From CAZSNT01 sp964607765 (GTDB lineage: Bacteria; Verrucomicrobiota; Lentisphaeria; Oligosphaerales; JABHEG01), in NCBI GenBank assembly GCA_964607765.1, contig CAZSNT010000086.1, forward strand, positions 1 to 41,956: a DNA stretch of 41,956 bases, in the 5' to 3' direction. The notes under the pieces were generated by a model, which saw only the letters and a program-made list of their open reading frames with translations, was not told where the DNA came from and made no database searches. Shown piece by piece: positions 34,132 through 41,956 of this stretch (position 1 is the first letter of the stretch; the number at the start of each line of letters is the position of its first letter). A program made the translations under genes and the position numbers.

Positions 34132-34143
34132 GTCGGAACCGAC
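34132..34143. promoter_or_regulatory. Palindrome GTCGGAACCGAC in a divergent upstream region, with possible promoter
   Basis: Perfect 5-bp arms around AA. It sits in the 201-bp region between the divergent TPR gene (start 34008) and the Ig/NTF2-like gene (start 34210). A weak sigma-70-like pair, TTGCGT at 34123 and TATTGT at 34145 with a 16-bp spacer, brackets it, so a repressor bound here would block that promoter. Both calls are weak. Confidence 0.25.
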
Positions 34144-34209
34144 GTATTGTTGGGCCGCAACGAAGTGGCTCTCTGCCCGGAACCTACATGAACATGGAGC
34201 AACGACCCG

Positions 34210-35529
34210 ATGAGGAATCAGACCGTACGATGCTGTGCAGGATTGATCCTGGCTCTGATAGTGGGCGGCTCGGCACAGGCGAAGTGGTGGATTTTCGGCC
34301 GCTCGAAAGCGGAAGTGGAATTGGACTACGTCTTCTTCAATGACATCTCTGTGGAAGGTGTCGAAGGCCGCGTCACCATGCCGCGTGAGTTCATGCCGCA
34401 GGGGCTTCTGGTGATTCGGGGCCGGGCCACATGCGGCAAAGGCAGGATCGGAGCTGTCCAGATCAGCTTGGACAACAAGGAGTCCTGGCAGAAAGCAAAG
34501 ACCGACCAACGCGGCGTTTTCGAGTTCAGCTTCCGTCCGGAGGCCGACACGGTCTACAAGATCCTGATCAAAGCCATCGCGACCACGGGCGTTTCGAACG
34601 ATGTGGACGACACGCTGCGTGAGTTTTCCGTTTCCAACGACGATCTGCGAGCGATGATCGTGCAGCTTCTGGACGAGTTGGTCGCGGCGTATTCGGAGGA
34701 GGACGCACGTCGGTTCATAGCTGTGGTCAGTGAGGAATTCACCGGGGACGACGTGATTCTGGACCGGGCCATCCGCAAGGATTTCACGTTGTTCGAGGAC
34801 ATTGACCTGGGCTATTCCCTGAACAACATCGCGCGCGACGCACGCGGCCTGATCTACGTATCCATCACCTACCGGCGGCGCCTGGTGTCAGCCAGATCCG
34901 GCGATTCGCTGCGCGACCGAGGCCAGACTGAGTTCGTCTTCCGACTGGAGGGAGGCAAGGCCAAGATATACAGCATGAAGAACCCGCTCATCTTCGGCCT
35001 GAGTGATGCCGGGGAGGTGGCGACCGGCAATGTGGCGCAGTCGGGCAACGGCGACGTGTTGGTGGTGGATGCCAACGGCGATGTGGATGTTGTGCCGTAC
35101 AACGAAGCCGTGGAGATCATTGAGGAGGACGGGGAGCTGGGTGGTGACATCGAGTCGGGAACGATGAACCTGGAAGGCATGGACGGCTGGGATTTCGAGG
35201 ATTCGGCCAAGACTACCAACTTCGGTGCGGACTCTGACTTCGACATGGACACCGGCAACCTGATGTTCAAGAATGGCGCCGCGTATCAGGACCTGGGGCT
35301 GGTGGGGGTGAACGATGTGGACGAGGCGCCGGCCGCAGGATACTCGGCCCCCAACGCCGTCCTGAACGGACTCGGGGGTCTTGTCGGGCACACGATCGCC
35401 ATCAAGCTCGGCAACGGCAACTATGCACTGATCGAGCTGACGGATTACCAGGCCCCCGTAGCGCCCAATTTCCAGGAATTGGCGACCTTCCGTTACAGGT
35501 ACCAGACCGATGGCAGCCGGAACTTCTGA
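34210..35529 (+). CDS. Exported protein with Ig-like and NTF2-like domains
   Basis: The 439-residue protein starts at ATG 34210; GGAG lies 10 bases upstream. Residues 1-~24 are a signal peptide (CCAGLILALIVGGSAQA). Residues ~40-143 form an Ig-like beta-sandwich (LLVIRGRATCGKGRIGAVQISLD...FRPEADTVYKILIKAIA). Residues ~147-268 look like an NTF2/SnoaL-like alpha+beta cone (RAMIVQLLDELVAAYSEEDARRF...FVFRLEGGKAKIYSMK), the same domain type that ends the two flanking long helical proteins. The last ~170 residues are acidic, Gly/Asp/Asn-rich and low in hydrophobics (VVDANGDVDVVPY; DFDMDTGNLMF), then a short ordered end (YALIELTDYQAP). It precedes an outer-membrane barrel gene by 52 bp in the same operon. 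Function unknown; its place suggests an envelope complex. Confidence 0.82.
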   Translation: MRNQTVRCCAGLILALIVGGSAQAKWWIFGRSKAEVELDYVFFNDISVEGVEGRVTMPREFMPQGLLVIRGRATCGKGRIGAVQISLDNKESWQKAKTDQRGVFEFSFRPEADTVYKILIKAIATTGVSNDVDDTLREFSVSNDDLRAMIVQLLDELVAAYSEEDARRFIAVVSEEFTGDDVILDRAIRKDFTLFEDIDLGYSLNNIARDARGLIYVSITYRRRLVSARSGDSLRDRGQTEFVFRLEGGKAKIYSMKNPLIFGLSDAGEVATGNVAQSGNGDVLVVDANGDVDVVPYNEAVEIIEEDGELGGDIESGTMNLEGMDGWDFEDSAKTTNFGADSDFDMDTGNLMFKNGAAYQDLGLVGVNDVDEAPAAGYSAPNAVLNGLGGLVGHTIAIKLGNGNYALIELTDYQAPVAPNFQELATFRYRYQTDGSRNF

Positions 35530-35581
35530 ACTCGGCCGAACGATCACCCTATGCCGGACCTCGAGCGGAGGAAACCACGCG

Positions 35582-37219
35582 ATGAGCAAAGCTTGCCTCT
35601 ATCCCAGCCGCGCGCCGCGCCACATCAGCTCCAGCGGTTCCGTTGCTGCCACCATGTGCCTGATACTGTCCCTGTGTTCTGCGCGAGTGTCCGGACAGGA
35701 GGCCGGCGAGCACACGCTGCGGCTGCGCCTGGATCAGGATTTCGTCTACAACGATGTGACCGGCCCCGGGTCGGCCCAGTCATCTCTGACCGAGGGCGGC
35801 AACTACCTCACTGAAGTCGGCGTCACCGCGCGCGGCGGCCTGGACGGCCTGGACTACCTGTTCGACACCTCTGCGAAGTTGACGGATGACACGGCCATCG
35901 ACCCACGACGACTCTCGCTGGTGAATCTCAGAGCCAGGATCAAGAACGACAAGTTCGCGCTGAACTTGGGTGACACCTTCGAGTCGTTCTCTCAGTACTC
36001 GCTGAGCACATCCATGAAAGGCGGCTCGCTTCGCCTGGCGCCGGGGGCAGAGTGGATGCCGGAGATCCGAGTCATCGGCGGCGTAGCTTACCCGCGCTGG
36101 GACAACTTCCTGGGCGACGAGGAGGTGGATGCCATCAAACGCATGGGGCATGGCCTCCGGCTGAGCAAGCAGTTCGGCGAGACGGTCACTCTCGGCGTGA
36201 ATGCGGTTGCCACATCGGACGATGACGAAGTCAACAGCACCGACACACTCTACGACAGCCGCGTGTACTCGGTCGATGCCGAATGGAGCCCGATTGAGGG
36301 GCTGACGGTGTCTGCGGAGTCCGCGTATTCCGACACTGAGGAGTTCCCTGGCGCCGACCGGGCGTCTGACTACCGCGATGGCGCCCACAGAGTCAAGGCC
36401 GTTGCCAGCGGCGGACCGAGCCGGGTCACGCTCGAGTATGAGCGTGTATCCCCCGAGTTCTACACGGGATTGGGGTCAGCCAGCGCGGACCGCGAGAAGG
36501 CCAAGTTCAAGTGGCGTTACAAGATGAACAGGCGGGTGACGACACGGCTTGGGTTCCTCTGGTATCGTGACAACCTGGATGGACAGAAGGACACCCGCAC
36601 GAATCACTACAAGCCGTCCGTGGACGTTACTGTCAAGAAGCTCTTCGGACGACGCTTTGCCGCGTTGGACCTCGGCTACCGTTTCGACCGCTCCTACAGC
36701 CAGACCCGGAGCACTCTCGATCATATCGTTACAACAGGCTATCGGGATCGGCTCGGTCCCATCGACCTCGACACCACGGTCAGTTTCACCAGTTACGACA
36801 CGAAGGACTCACAGCTGGCCGATGAGATCGCGACGAACGTCATACTCAGCAGTCGACACAAGGTGGGCATGTGGACGCTGCGGCCGTCACTGAACGTCAC
36901 GAGCTGGAATTCGCGGGACGAACTGCAGGACAGGGGCGATCAGATCTACGAGCAGTCGGTGGGGCTGCGCGCGGATGTGCCCAAGTGGAAACTCAACACG
37001 TCGGTCAAGATCGGACAGAACCGCCTGGCCAAGGATGTGGGCACGGACAGCACGCGCCAATTCGCTCGGGTGAGTGTGTACTACAGACCGGCATGGCTCA
37101 AGGCCGTCAGGCGGGCAACGCTCATGTTCCGCGGCAGCTACAATGACCACGAGTTCTCTGCGAATAACCGCAACTTCCGTGAGTCCGGGGTCATGGTGGG
37201 ACTGCGCACGGAGTTGTAG
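35582..37219 (+). CDS. Outer-membrane beta-barrel protein
   Basis: The 545-residue protein starts at ATG 35582, 8 bases after GGAGG; the frame is open 72 bases upstream but without a signal peptide there. Residues ~1-40 are a long signal peptide (VAATMCLILSLCSARVSGQ). The rest is a regular series of amphipathic strands separated by short turns and Asp/Asn-rich loops (LRLRLDQDFVYNDV; YLFDTSAKLTDDTAI; LNLGDTFESFSQYSL; KFKWRYKMNRRVTTRLGFLWYRDNLDG; YKPSVDVTVKKLFG; FARVSVYYRPAWL), typical of an outer-membrane barrel of about 20 or more strands. The C-terminal residue is Leu, not the classical Phe. It resembles MtrB-like or generic PVC barrels, but no cytochrome is nearby. It may be the outer-membrane anchor or pore of the system formed with the Ig/NTF2 protein and the flanking modules. 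Confidence 0.85.
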   Translation: MSKACLYPSRAPRHISSSGSVAATMCLILSLCSARVSGQEAGEHTLRLRLDQDFVYNDVTGPGSAQSSLTEGGNYLTEVGVTARGGLDGLDYLFDTSAKLTDDTAIDPRRLSLVNLRARIKNDKFALNLGDTFESFSQYSLSTSMKGGSLRLAPGAEWMPEIRVIGGVAYPRWDNFLGDEEVDAIKRMGHGLRLSKQFGETVTLGVNAVATSDDDEVNSTDTLYDSRVYSVDAEWSPIEGLTVSAESAYSDTEEFPGADRASDYRDGAHRVKAVASGGPSRVTLEYERVSPEFYTGLGSASADREKAKFKWRYKMNRRVTTRLGFLWYRDNLDGQKDTRTNHYKPSVDVTVKKLFGRRFAALDLGYRFDRSYSQTRSTLDHIVTTGYRDRLGPIDLDTTVSFTSYDTKDSQLADEIATNVILSSRHKVGMWTLRPSLNVTSWNSRDELQDRGDQIYEQSVGLRADVPKWKLNTSVKIGQNRLAKDVGTDSTRQFARVSVYYRPAWLKAVRRATLMFRGSYNDHEFSANNRNFRESGVMVGLRTEL

Positions 37220-37222
37220 CGG

Positions 37223-37242
37223 CGGCGGGTGTGAGTCCGCCG
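37223..37242. terminator. Short GC hairpin between convergent operons
   Basis: CGGCGG (37223-37228) and CCGCCG (37237-37242) form a 6-bp GC stem with an 8-base loop, 4 bp after the barrel gene stop and 55 bp before the end of the convergent long helical protein gene. There is no T-run on either side, so it is at best a weak or factor-dependent terminator. Confidence 0.3.
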
Positions 37243-37296
37243 AACGGATGGCATGCTGTTCCGCCGCAACCGGGACATACGCCAGTCACGCCCCGA

Positions 37297-40200
37297 TCAT
37301 TGTTCTGTCCAGTACCGTCCCGCGACCGTACGAGCGATGACCGCCTTGCCGTTGCGCACGTGTACCTCGTCAGTCACGCGCGACGTTTCTGTGTGCTCAA
37401 TGTCGTTGTCGAGAATCTGCGCGTCGATGCGCGTAGTGTAGCTGACCTCGTACTTGCCTGGACCGAGCCGTTTCACGCCAAGCCCCGTCACCTTGAAAGA
37501 AATCGTGTCGAACACGTCGAACATGTTGCGAAAAGTCTCCTCAACGTCGTCGACCGTGGCCCCGTCCCCGGCTCCCCAACCCGGGCCCAGCAACGACAAC
37601 AGCCCAGACACGTTCTCGTTCTCGTAGGCCTCGCGAAACGCATCGTAGAGCGCTGTAACAGCGCGCCTTTCGCCCGCCTCGACAGCGGCTTGGCGGCGAT
37701 GTGCTTCCTCCGCCTGCCGACGCTTCGCCTCCTGCTCCAGACGCCGACGCTCCTCCTCCTCCCTGCGCCGTTTCTGTTCCGCTTCCCAGAGCCGGCGCTG
37801 CGCCAGTGCCGCTTCCATGCGCTGTTTGTATTCTGCCATCAGGCTCGTGATGTACGAATCGGGACCGTCGCGCCCAGGCTGACCGACGGGGCGCAGAGCA
37901 TCCAGGCGTGCCTGCACATGCCGCCGCAGCACGCCCCCTTGCTCGAGCGTCTTGTCCCGATCCCCGACGACGAGGCGCTGGAGGTGTCCAGGCATCTTGC
38001 CGTACGCGGCCCGGATGGCTTCAACACCTGCCTGCGCCTGCTGCCCAATCTTCTCGGCCTTGCCGTGATGGGCCTTTGCCGCAGCGTCCCCGGCGCTTAT
38101 CAGGCCCGCCAGCGTCTTCCACTCCTGCTGCCGCTGTCTGAACGCAGCTTCACTGACCAGCACAACGCCGCCGTGCCTGCGTGCGGTCGTGTAGCGCCGC
38201 ATGGTGTCGTTGAACAGCGCCGAGAAGCGCTGCCGGGCGTGGCGCAGCTTGGCGATCGGCCCCAACGTCTGCCAATCGGGGATGGGTGAGCCGTCCGCAC
38301 CTTGTTTGAGCTTGTTCGGCAGCCCGGTGTCTACCTTCCGCGACAACGCCCCCCACACACCTGTCTTCAGCTCACGGGCCACCAGCTCGCGCGCATCCGT
38401 CTCTCTCAGGTCACGCAGACCCATGCCTGTCAAGTCGATACAGGCCCGATCGAAGCGCCATGACCAGAGCCCCACACGCTTTTTGAAGAAGCCCACCCAC
38501 TCGACTAACTCGTCAACCTGACCGATCGCCGCTTCTATTCGATCAATGATCGCGTCGATTCCCGCGTAGTCCTCCTTCTTGAAGGGGAACGGCACGGGAT
38601 GGGACGTTCCGGCAACCCACCTCTCCTGTCGCTTCTGCCACGCCGCCGGATCGCCACCGGTCCAGCGCCGTTCACCGTAGCCCACCAGTTGTCCGTAGTC
38701 GTTGAGGAATCGACTGAGCTCTGCCTGGGCTTTGGCCCGCACTTGGGCAAGATCGGTGTGTGCTCGCAGCAACTCCGGGTACGTGTCACGCGCCAGTCGC
38801 TGTATCTCGAGGAGATCGACAATGGTCTGCTCAAGCCGCTGCTTGACCTCGGCGGGGGTTGAGTAGCGCCACGAGTTGGCGATGCTGCGCTCCAAACCCC
38901 GACTCCACTCATCCATTCCCCGGACGTGGTCGGCACGCGGCATCAGCGTCGAAAAACGTCCATACTCCGTATGGGCCACACGCATTTCCTCGCCCCAGCT
39001 TCTCCGCAGCAGATCGTACTGGCCTTTGCGCTGCCGGCCCTGACTGGCAATCATCCCCTGCAAGCCGTAAGCACCTCGCTGGACGCGCGAATTACGCGCC
39101 CAGATACGGGCCCTTTCACGCATCGCCTGTCCCAGCGGCGCGCTGGCTGCCCGCAACTGCTGCTGATAGGTCTTGGCAGCGCGCCTCAGTGCCTGTTGCA
39201 GCGCCGCCGCCTTCGCCGCATTGGATGCTCTCAGTTGCGGATCACGTGCCTCGCAAGCATGGCACCGCTTGGGCCACTGTTTGTAAATCGCAGACGTCGT
39301 TGCCTGGTAGCTCTTGCCCAGAGATGTCAACTGCCGCACCAGCGACTCCTCGGTCCGCTTGACGTTCGCGCTGGCTTTGGTGCCGTCGCTGGTCAGCTGC
39401 TTGGAAAGGCGGCTTCGCGCCTTGCCGAACTCGGCCGGCGCCGCCGATCCGTCGCAAACTGAGCTGGCCAGAGACCGGAGACTGGAAAGCAGCGAACGGA
39501 CCTCGCCCTGGTACTCCGAGTACTCGATTGGTTTGACTGTGCCGACGTAGCCGGAGTACTTGCCATAGCTGGTGTAGACTTTCACAGGGACCTTCGGCGG
39601 TTTGCTGAGGCCCTCGTGGAACTTGCGGTCGTCCTCCTGACGCTTGTCCTGCATCGCCCGTTCCGAATAGCTCCGCCAGCGTGACGCGAAGTCGCTGGCC
39701 TTCTGCGTGATCTCTCTGTAGGCCTTGTCGTGCTTCTCCAAAATGCCCACAATGCGCGCTAACTCGTCCACCTTCCCGCGCAGGGCCTGTTCGTTCCTGG
39801 CGTGCCGCTGGCCGGCCTCCCTGGCAATCGCCATGAGTTCACCATAGGCTTTGTGCTCGCCCTTCATGCCCTTGGCCGATTCCCGCAATGTGGCGATCTG
39901 TGTGCCCAAGACGGTCGCGGTTGCGGCCGCCCCCACCACAATGGGCGCGGCGAACACCGCCCCGGCAGCAACGACAATCGGAACAGCAACCAGTTGCTCG
40001 ACCGACGGGCACCAGCTCTCCAGAAAATCACCCAGGAACGTGCCCTGCGATCCCTTGATCGCCTCCTGGAGCTCCCGCACTTTGGCAGCGCAGGCCATCT
40101 TGTTCAGTCGTGAATTCTTCATCTGCTTCTCGACCTCGGCGTGTCGCGCGCGTGCTTTGCCCAAAGGCCCGGCAAAGGGATTGGCAACGGACACACTGGG

Positions 40201-40527
40201 AATGGTGACCGACGGCGTGATCCGGATCATCTTCTCGACCTGCGACGTGATGGGGCCCAGATTGTTCAGGTAGATCTGCTTGAAGCGACTCGATTTCTCG
40301 TCCAGGGCTTCCCACTTCTGCACTTCCCCGAACTTGCCTTCCATGGCCACCGGGAGCGCCTTGGTGACCTCCGCGCCGGCCTTAGTTATCTCGGCGGTGT
40401 AGGCCCGCACATGCCGCTGAGCAGTGGCAAGGACGAGTTGGTCGTCGTCGGCAGCGGCAACCCAGCTCGCCCGGAGGCACACCAGCAGAGCGCAAGACAA
40501 GGTGAACGCGTCTCCAAATGGTTTCAT
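37297..40527 (-). CDS. Exported long alpha-helical protein with C-terminal NTF2-like domain, copy B
   Basis: The 1076-residue paralogue of copy A is almost the same length. ATG 40527 overlaps the stop of the TPR gene (ATGA), with GGAGG 8 bases upstream inside that gene. Residues 1-~25 are a signal peptide. It keeps the shared layout: PFAGPL at ~117-122, a hydrophobic segment at ~178-208 (LVAVPIVVAAGAVFAAPIVVG), FASRWRSYSE, HGGVVLVSEA in the second half, AAYGKMPGHLQRL near 885, then a highly charged Arg/Glu/Gln coiled coil (~930-960, EEERRRLEQEAKRRQ) and the NTF2-like end (FREAYENENVSGLLSLL...ARTVAGRYWTEQ). Sequence has diverged strongly between such landmarks, so the duplication is old. An envelope scaffold or tether is the favoured role, without direct evidence. 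Confidence 0.87.
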   Translation of the reverse strand: MKPFGDAFTLSCALLVCLRASWVAAADDDQLVLATAQRHVRAYTAEITKAGAEVTKALPVAMEGKFGEVQKWEALDEKSSRFKQIYLNNLGPITSQVEKMIRITPSVTIPSVSVANPFAGPLGKARARHAEVEKQMKNSRLNKMACAAKVRELQEAIKGSQGTFLGDFLESWCPSVEQLVAVPIVVAAGAVFAAPIVVGAAATATVLGTQIATLRESAKGMKGEHKAYGELMAIAREAGQRHARNEQALRGKVDELARIVGILEKHDKAYREITQKASDFASRWRSYSERAMQDKRQEDDRKFHEGLSKPPKVPVKVYTSYGKYSGYVGTVKPIEYSEYQGEVRSLLSSLRSLASSVCDGSAAPAEFGKARSRLSKQLTSDGTKASANVKRTEESLVRQLTSLGKSYQATTSAIYKQWPKRCHACEARDPQLRASNAAKAAALQQALRRAAKTYQQQLRAASAPLGQAMRERARIWARNSRVQRGAYGLQGMIASQGRQRKGQYDLLRRSWGEEMRVAHTEYGRFSTLMPRADHVRGMDEWSRGLERSIANSWRYSTPAEVKQRLEQTIVDLLEIQRLARDTYPELLRAHTDLAQVRAKAQAELSRFLNDYGQLVGYGERRWTGGDPAAWQKRQERWVAGTSHPVPFPFKKEDYAGIDAIIDRIEAAIGQVDELVEWVGFFKKRVGLWSWRFDRACIDLTGMGLRDLRETDARELVARELKTGVWGALSRKVDTGLPNKLKQGADGSPIPDWQTLGPIAKLRHARQRFSALFNDTMRRYTTARRHGGVVLVSEAAFRQRQQEWKTLAGLISAGDAAAKAHHGKAEKIGQQAQAGVEAIRAAYGKMPGHLQRLVVGDRDKTLEQGGVLRRHVQARLDALRPVGQPGRDGPDSYITSLMAEYKQRMEAALAQRRLWEAEQKRRREEEERRRLEQEAKRRQAEEAHRRQAAVEAGERRAVTALYDAFREAYENENVSGLLSLLGPGWGAGDGATVDDVEETFRNMFDVFDTISFKVTGLGVKRLGPGKYEVSYTTRIDAQILDNDIEHTETSRVTDEVHVRNGKAVIARTVAGRYWTEQ

Positions 40528-41759
40528 CGCAGCGCCTCCGTGTTCAGTGCCGGGACGAGGTTGGCCGCGAGCCCGCGCAGCGCGGCCTTCGTCGCCGCCA
40601 GGTCTCCTCCGGGCTCGACGTCAACCACAAACGTCACCTTCTCCTGCCCTTGCTCAACTGCCAGGGCCAGACGTGAGAGAGGCCGGACCAGAGGCAGACT
40701 CCCGCCCGGCCACGCCGCCGCATGGGCCAGGGCGCCACGCAACGGTACATCGACTGCCTCGACCGCCATCCGGGGCGGGCCGGGGCCGGGAGTCACGAGC
40801 TTCCCTGCCTGGTTCTCGGTGAGGGCCTCACCGTGCTTGTCCCGGGCATGCTCCACAACGCGCCTGACGGCCTCCTCTGTACCCGGCTGGACGGAGGCCG
40901 CGTATGCCTGCTGATCAAGAGGGCCTGCCGCAACACTACGCGCCCTCGCGGCTGCCGTCCCCGTGCCTCCAATCGTCCAACTCACGGCCAACCCGTCGGC
41001 CTCACGCACAACCCCCTGCAACACGGGCACCCAGCCCGCAGGCGGTAGAAACCAACAACGGCCAAGCACGATCGCCTTCTCTGCGATCCGCGCCAGCCCG
41101 GCTTTGGCTGCGGCATTCGCCGCGTCGGTCGCCAGAACGCCCCGGAAGGCGGCCAGAGCACGTGCTGAATCGCCGGCTTGCTCCAGAGCCCGGGCCTGCA
41201 GGAGACGGAGATCCGGCAGGGCTGCCTCGTCATCAGCAAGCAGGTCCCTCAGCAGCGGCAGCGCGCGCACGCCCAGCCCCAGATCGACAAAGGCCTCGGC
41301 TGCGATGCGTTTGAGCGCTTTGTTGGTGGGAAACAGACGCAGGGCCTCCACGGCTGTTGCTGCCGCGGACCCGGTCTGGCCCCCGCGAGCCTGGTTCCTG
41401 CAGAGAGCGCCCCAGCTCTCCTCCGTCCCCGAGGCGCCGTTGATCGCGTCCCAGTGACGGGTCGCATCTTCCCAGCGCCCGAGCCTCTCGCAGAGCAACG
41501 CCGTCTCCCGGCGCAACGTCCACGCGTCCGGGTGAGACCTGAGCTCGGCCTCGAACAGCGGCAGCGCGCGACCCGGGTCAGTCCCGGCTGTCTCGCGAGC
41601 GTGCTTGACGCCATTGACGTGCACTGCGGCGGGCACGGCAAAGCCCGGCCGCTTCCCGGGCGCCTCCTGCCCTTGGAGCACGAGCGATGACAGCCCCAGG
41701 AAACCCGCGAGTATGAGGATATGGTCGACTCTGTAGAACGCAGCAAATCGGCTAAGCAT
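40524..41759 (-). CDS. Exported TPR-repeat protein with C-terminal PsbP/Mog1-like domain, copy B
   Basis: The 411-residue protein starts at ATG 41759, 9 bases after AGGAG. Residues ~10-33 are a signal peptide or anchor (DHILILAGFLGLSSLVLQG). Residues ~55-230 are TPR-like helical pairs (ALPLFEAELRSHPDAWTLRRE; RWEDATRHWDAI; AATAVEALRLFPTNKALKRI; ALPLLRDLLADD; ALAAFRGVLATDAAN). After LPPAGW begins the C-terminal alpha/beta domain with KVTFVVDVEPG and LRGLAANLVPALN, which matches the end of the other TPR protein (LLLTLAARLIP). The gene is first in a two-gene operon with the long helical protein. It probably recruits or organises that protein in the periplasm; this is inferred from linkage and conserved pairing. 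Confidence 0.85.
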   Translation of the reverse strand: MLSRFAAFYRVDHILILAGFLGLSSLVLQGQEAPGKRPGFAVPAAVHVNGVKHARETAGTDPGRALPLFEAELRSHPDAWTLRRETALLCERLGRWEDATRHWDAINGASGTEESWGALCRNQARGGQTGSAAATAVEALRLFPTNKALKRIAAEAFVDLGLGVRALPLLRDLLADDEAALPDLRLLQARALEQAGDSARALAAFRGVLATDAANAAAKAGLARIAEKAIVLGRCWFLPPAGWVPVLQGVVREADGLAVSWTIGGTGTAAARARSVAAGPLDQQAYAASVQPGTEEAVRRVVEHARDKHGEALTENQAGKLVTPGPGPPRMAVEAVDVPLRGALAHAAAWPGGSLPLVRPLSRLALAVEQGQEKVTFVVDVEPGGDLAATKAALRGLAANLVPALNTEALR

Positions 41760-41908
41760 CCGTGCAACTCCTGTAACGGGGATCTCGTCTGCAGCCAATG
41801 TACACCGTCGCCGCGAATCGCAAGCGACCAGCCGTGCGCAGCACCTGAAGAGTCTGTTCCGGTGTGCGTCGTCCGCGGCGCAACCCCTCAGAGTACCTGA
41901 GCCCCCCC

Positions 41909-41938
41909 CGTAGCCCGGCTCTCCCGAGCCGGGTGTCC
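41909..41938 (+). repeat. REP-like palindromic repeat, copy 4
   Basis: Same element as at 11-40 and 2850-2937: GTAG flank, arms CCCGGCTC and GAGCCGGG, loop TCCC. It matches the reverse complement of copy 1 at 29 of 30 positions. It lies 150 bp upstream of the TPR gene start near the window edge, in otherwise unannotated DNA. Confidence 0.75.
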
Positions 41939-41956
41939 TTGTTGTTCCGCTCTATC

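Overview
The window comes from a GC-rich Gram-negative-type bacterium. It has outer-membrane beta-barrel, lipoprotein, Tat and Sec export signals. The gene repertoire includes several formylglycine sulfatases, a Tat-exported sugar isomerase-like TIM barrel, a heparinase II/III-like lyase, a GH16 enzyme, an STN-domain protein next to an ECF sigma/anti-sigma pair, and a giant protein ending in 'GWNL'-type repeats. That mix is typical of the PVC superphylum (Kiritimatiellota, Lentisphaerota, Planctomycetota) and some neighbouring lineages. The phylum cannot be fixed from the sequence alone.

Layout. 1-343: a REP-like palindrome and the relic of a toxin-antitoxin operon, with its operator-like palindrome still present. 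344-1219: a HEAT-repeat/zinc-ribbon/nuclease-fold protein whose PD-(D/E)XK Asp is replaced by Gly. 1470-13145: a polysaccharide-degradation region with a sulfatase, a sugar isomerase-like protein, a GH16 hydrolase, a beta-helix lipoprotein translationally coupled to a second sulfatase, and a heparinase-like gene interrupted by one in-frame TAG. An inverted doublet of the REP-like palindrome lies between two convergent genes here. 13354-15808: a small unknown protein, then a minus-strand ECF sigma, anti-sigma and STN-domain operon carrying a six-unit 12-bp tandem repeat. 15931-17307: a third sulfatase. 17686-26970: a 3094-residue exported multidomain protein with three copies of one domain, an fn3-like segment, two InlB-B-like repeats, a PKD domain and 14 carboxypeptidase-regulatory-like repeats. 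26986-29286: a tandem-duplicated QueG/reductive-dehalogenase-type iron-sulfur protein.

29570-41759 is the most unusual part. A two-gene module (TPR protein, then a ~1077-residue alpha-helical protein with a C-terminal NTF2-like domain, joined by an ATGA overlap) occurs twice on the minus strand. The two copies flank a plus-strand pair: an Ig-plus-NTF2-like exported protein and an outer-membrane beta-barrel. The two long proteins are paralogues that keep the same architecture and the same chain length. All six products carry export signals, so this looks like a duplicated cell-envelope assembly. I do not recognise it as any named system.

The sulfatases, GH16, beta-helix protein and heparinase-like lyase would together attack sulfated polysaccharides, probably in the periplasm or at the cell surface. 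No SusC/SusD pair, transporter or sulfatase-maturating enzyme is in the window. No tRNA, rRNA, CRISPR array or transposase was seen.
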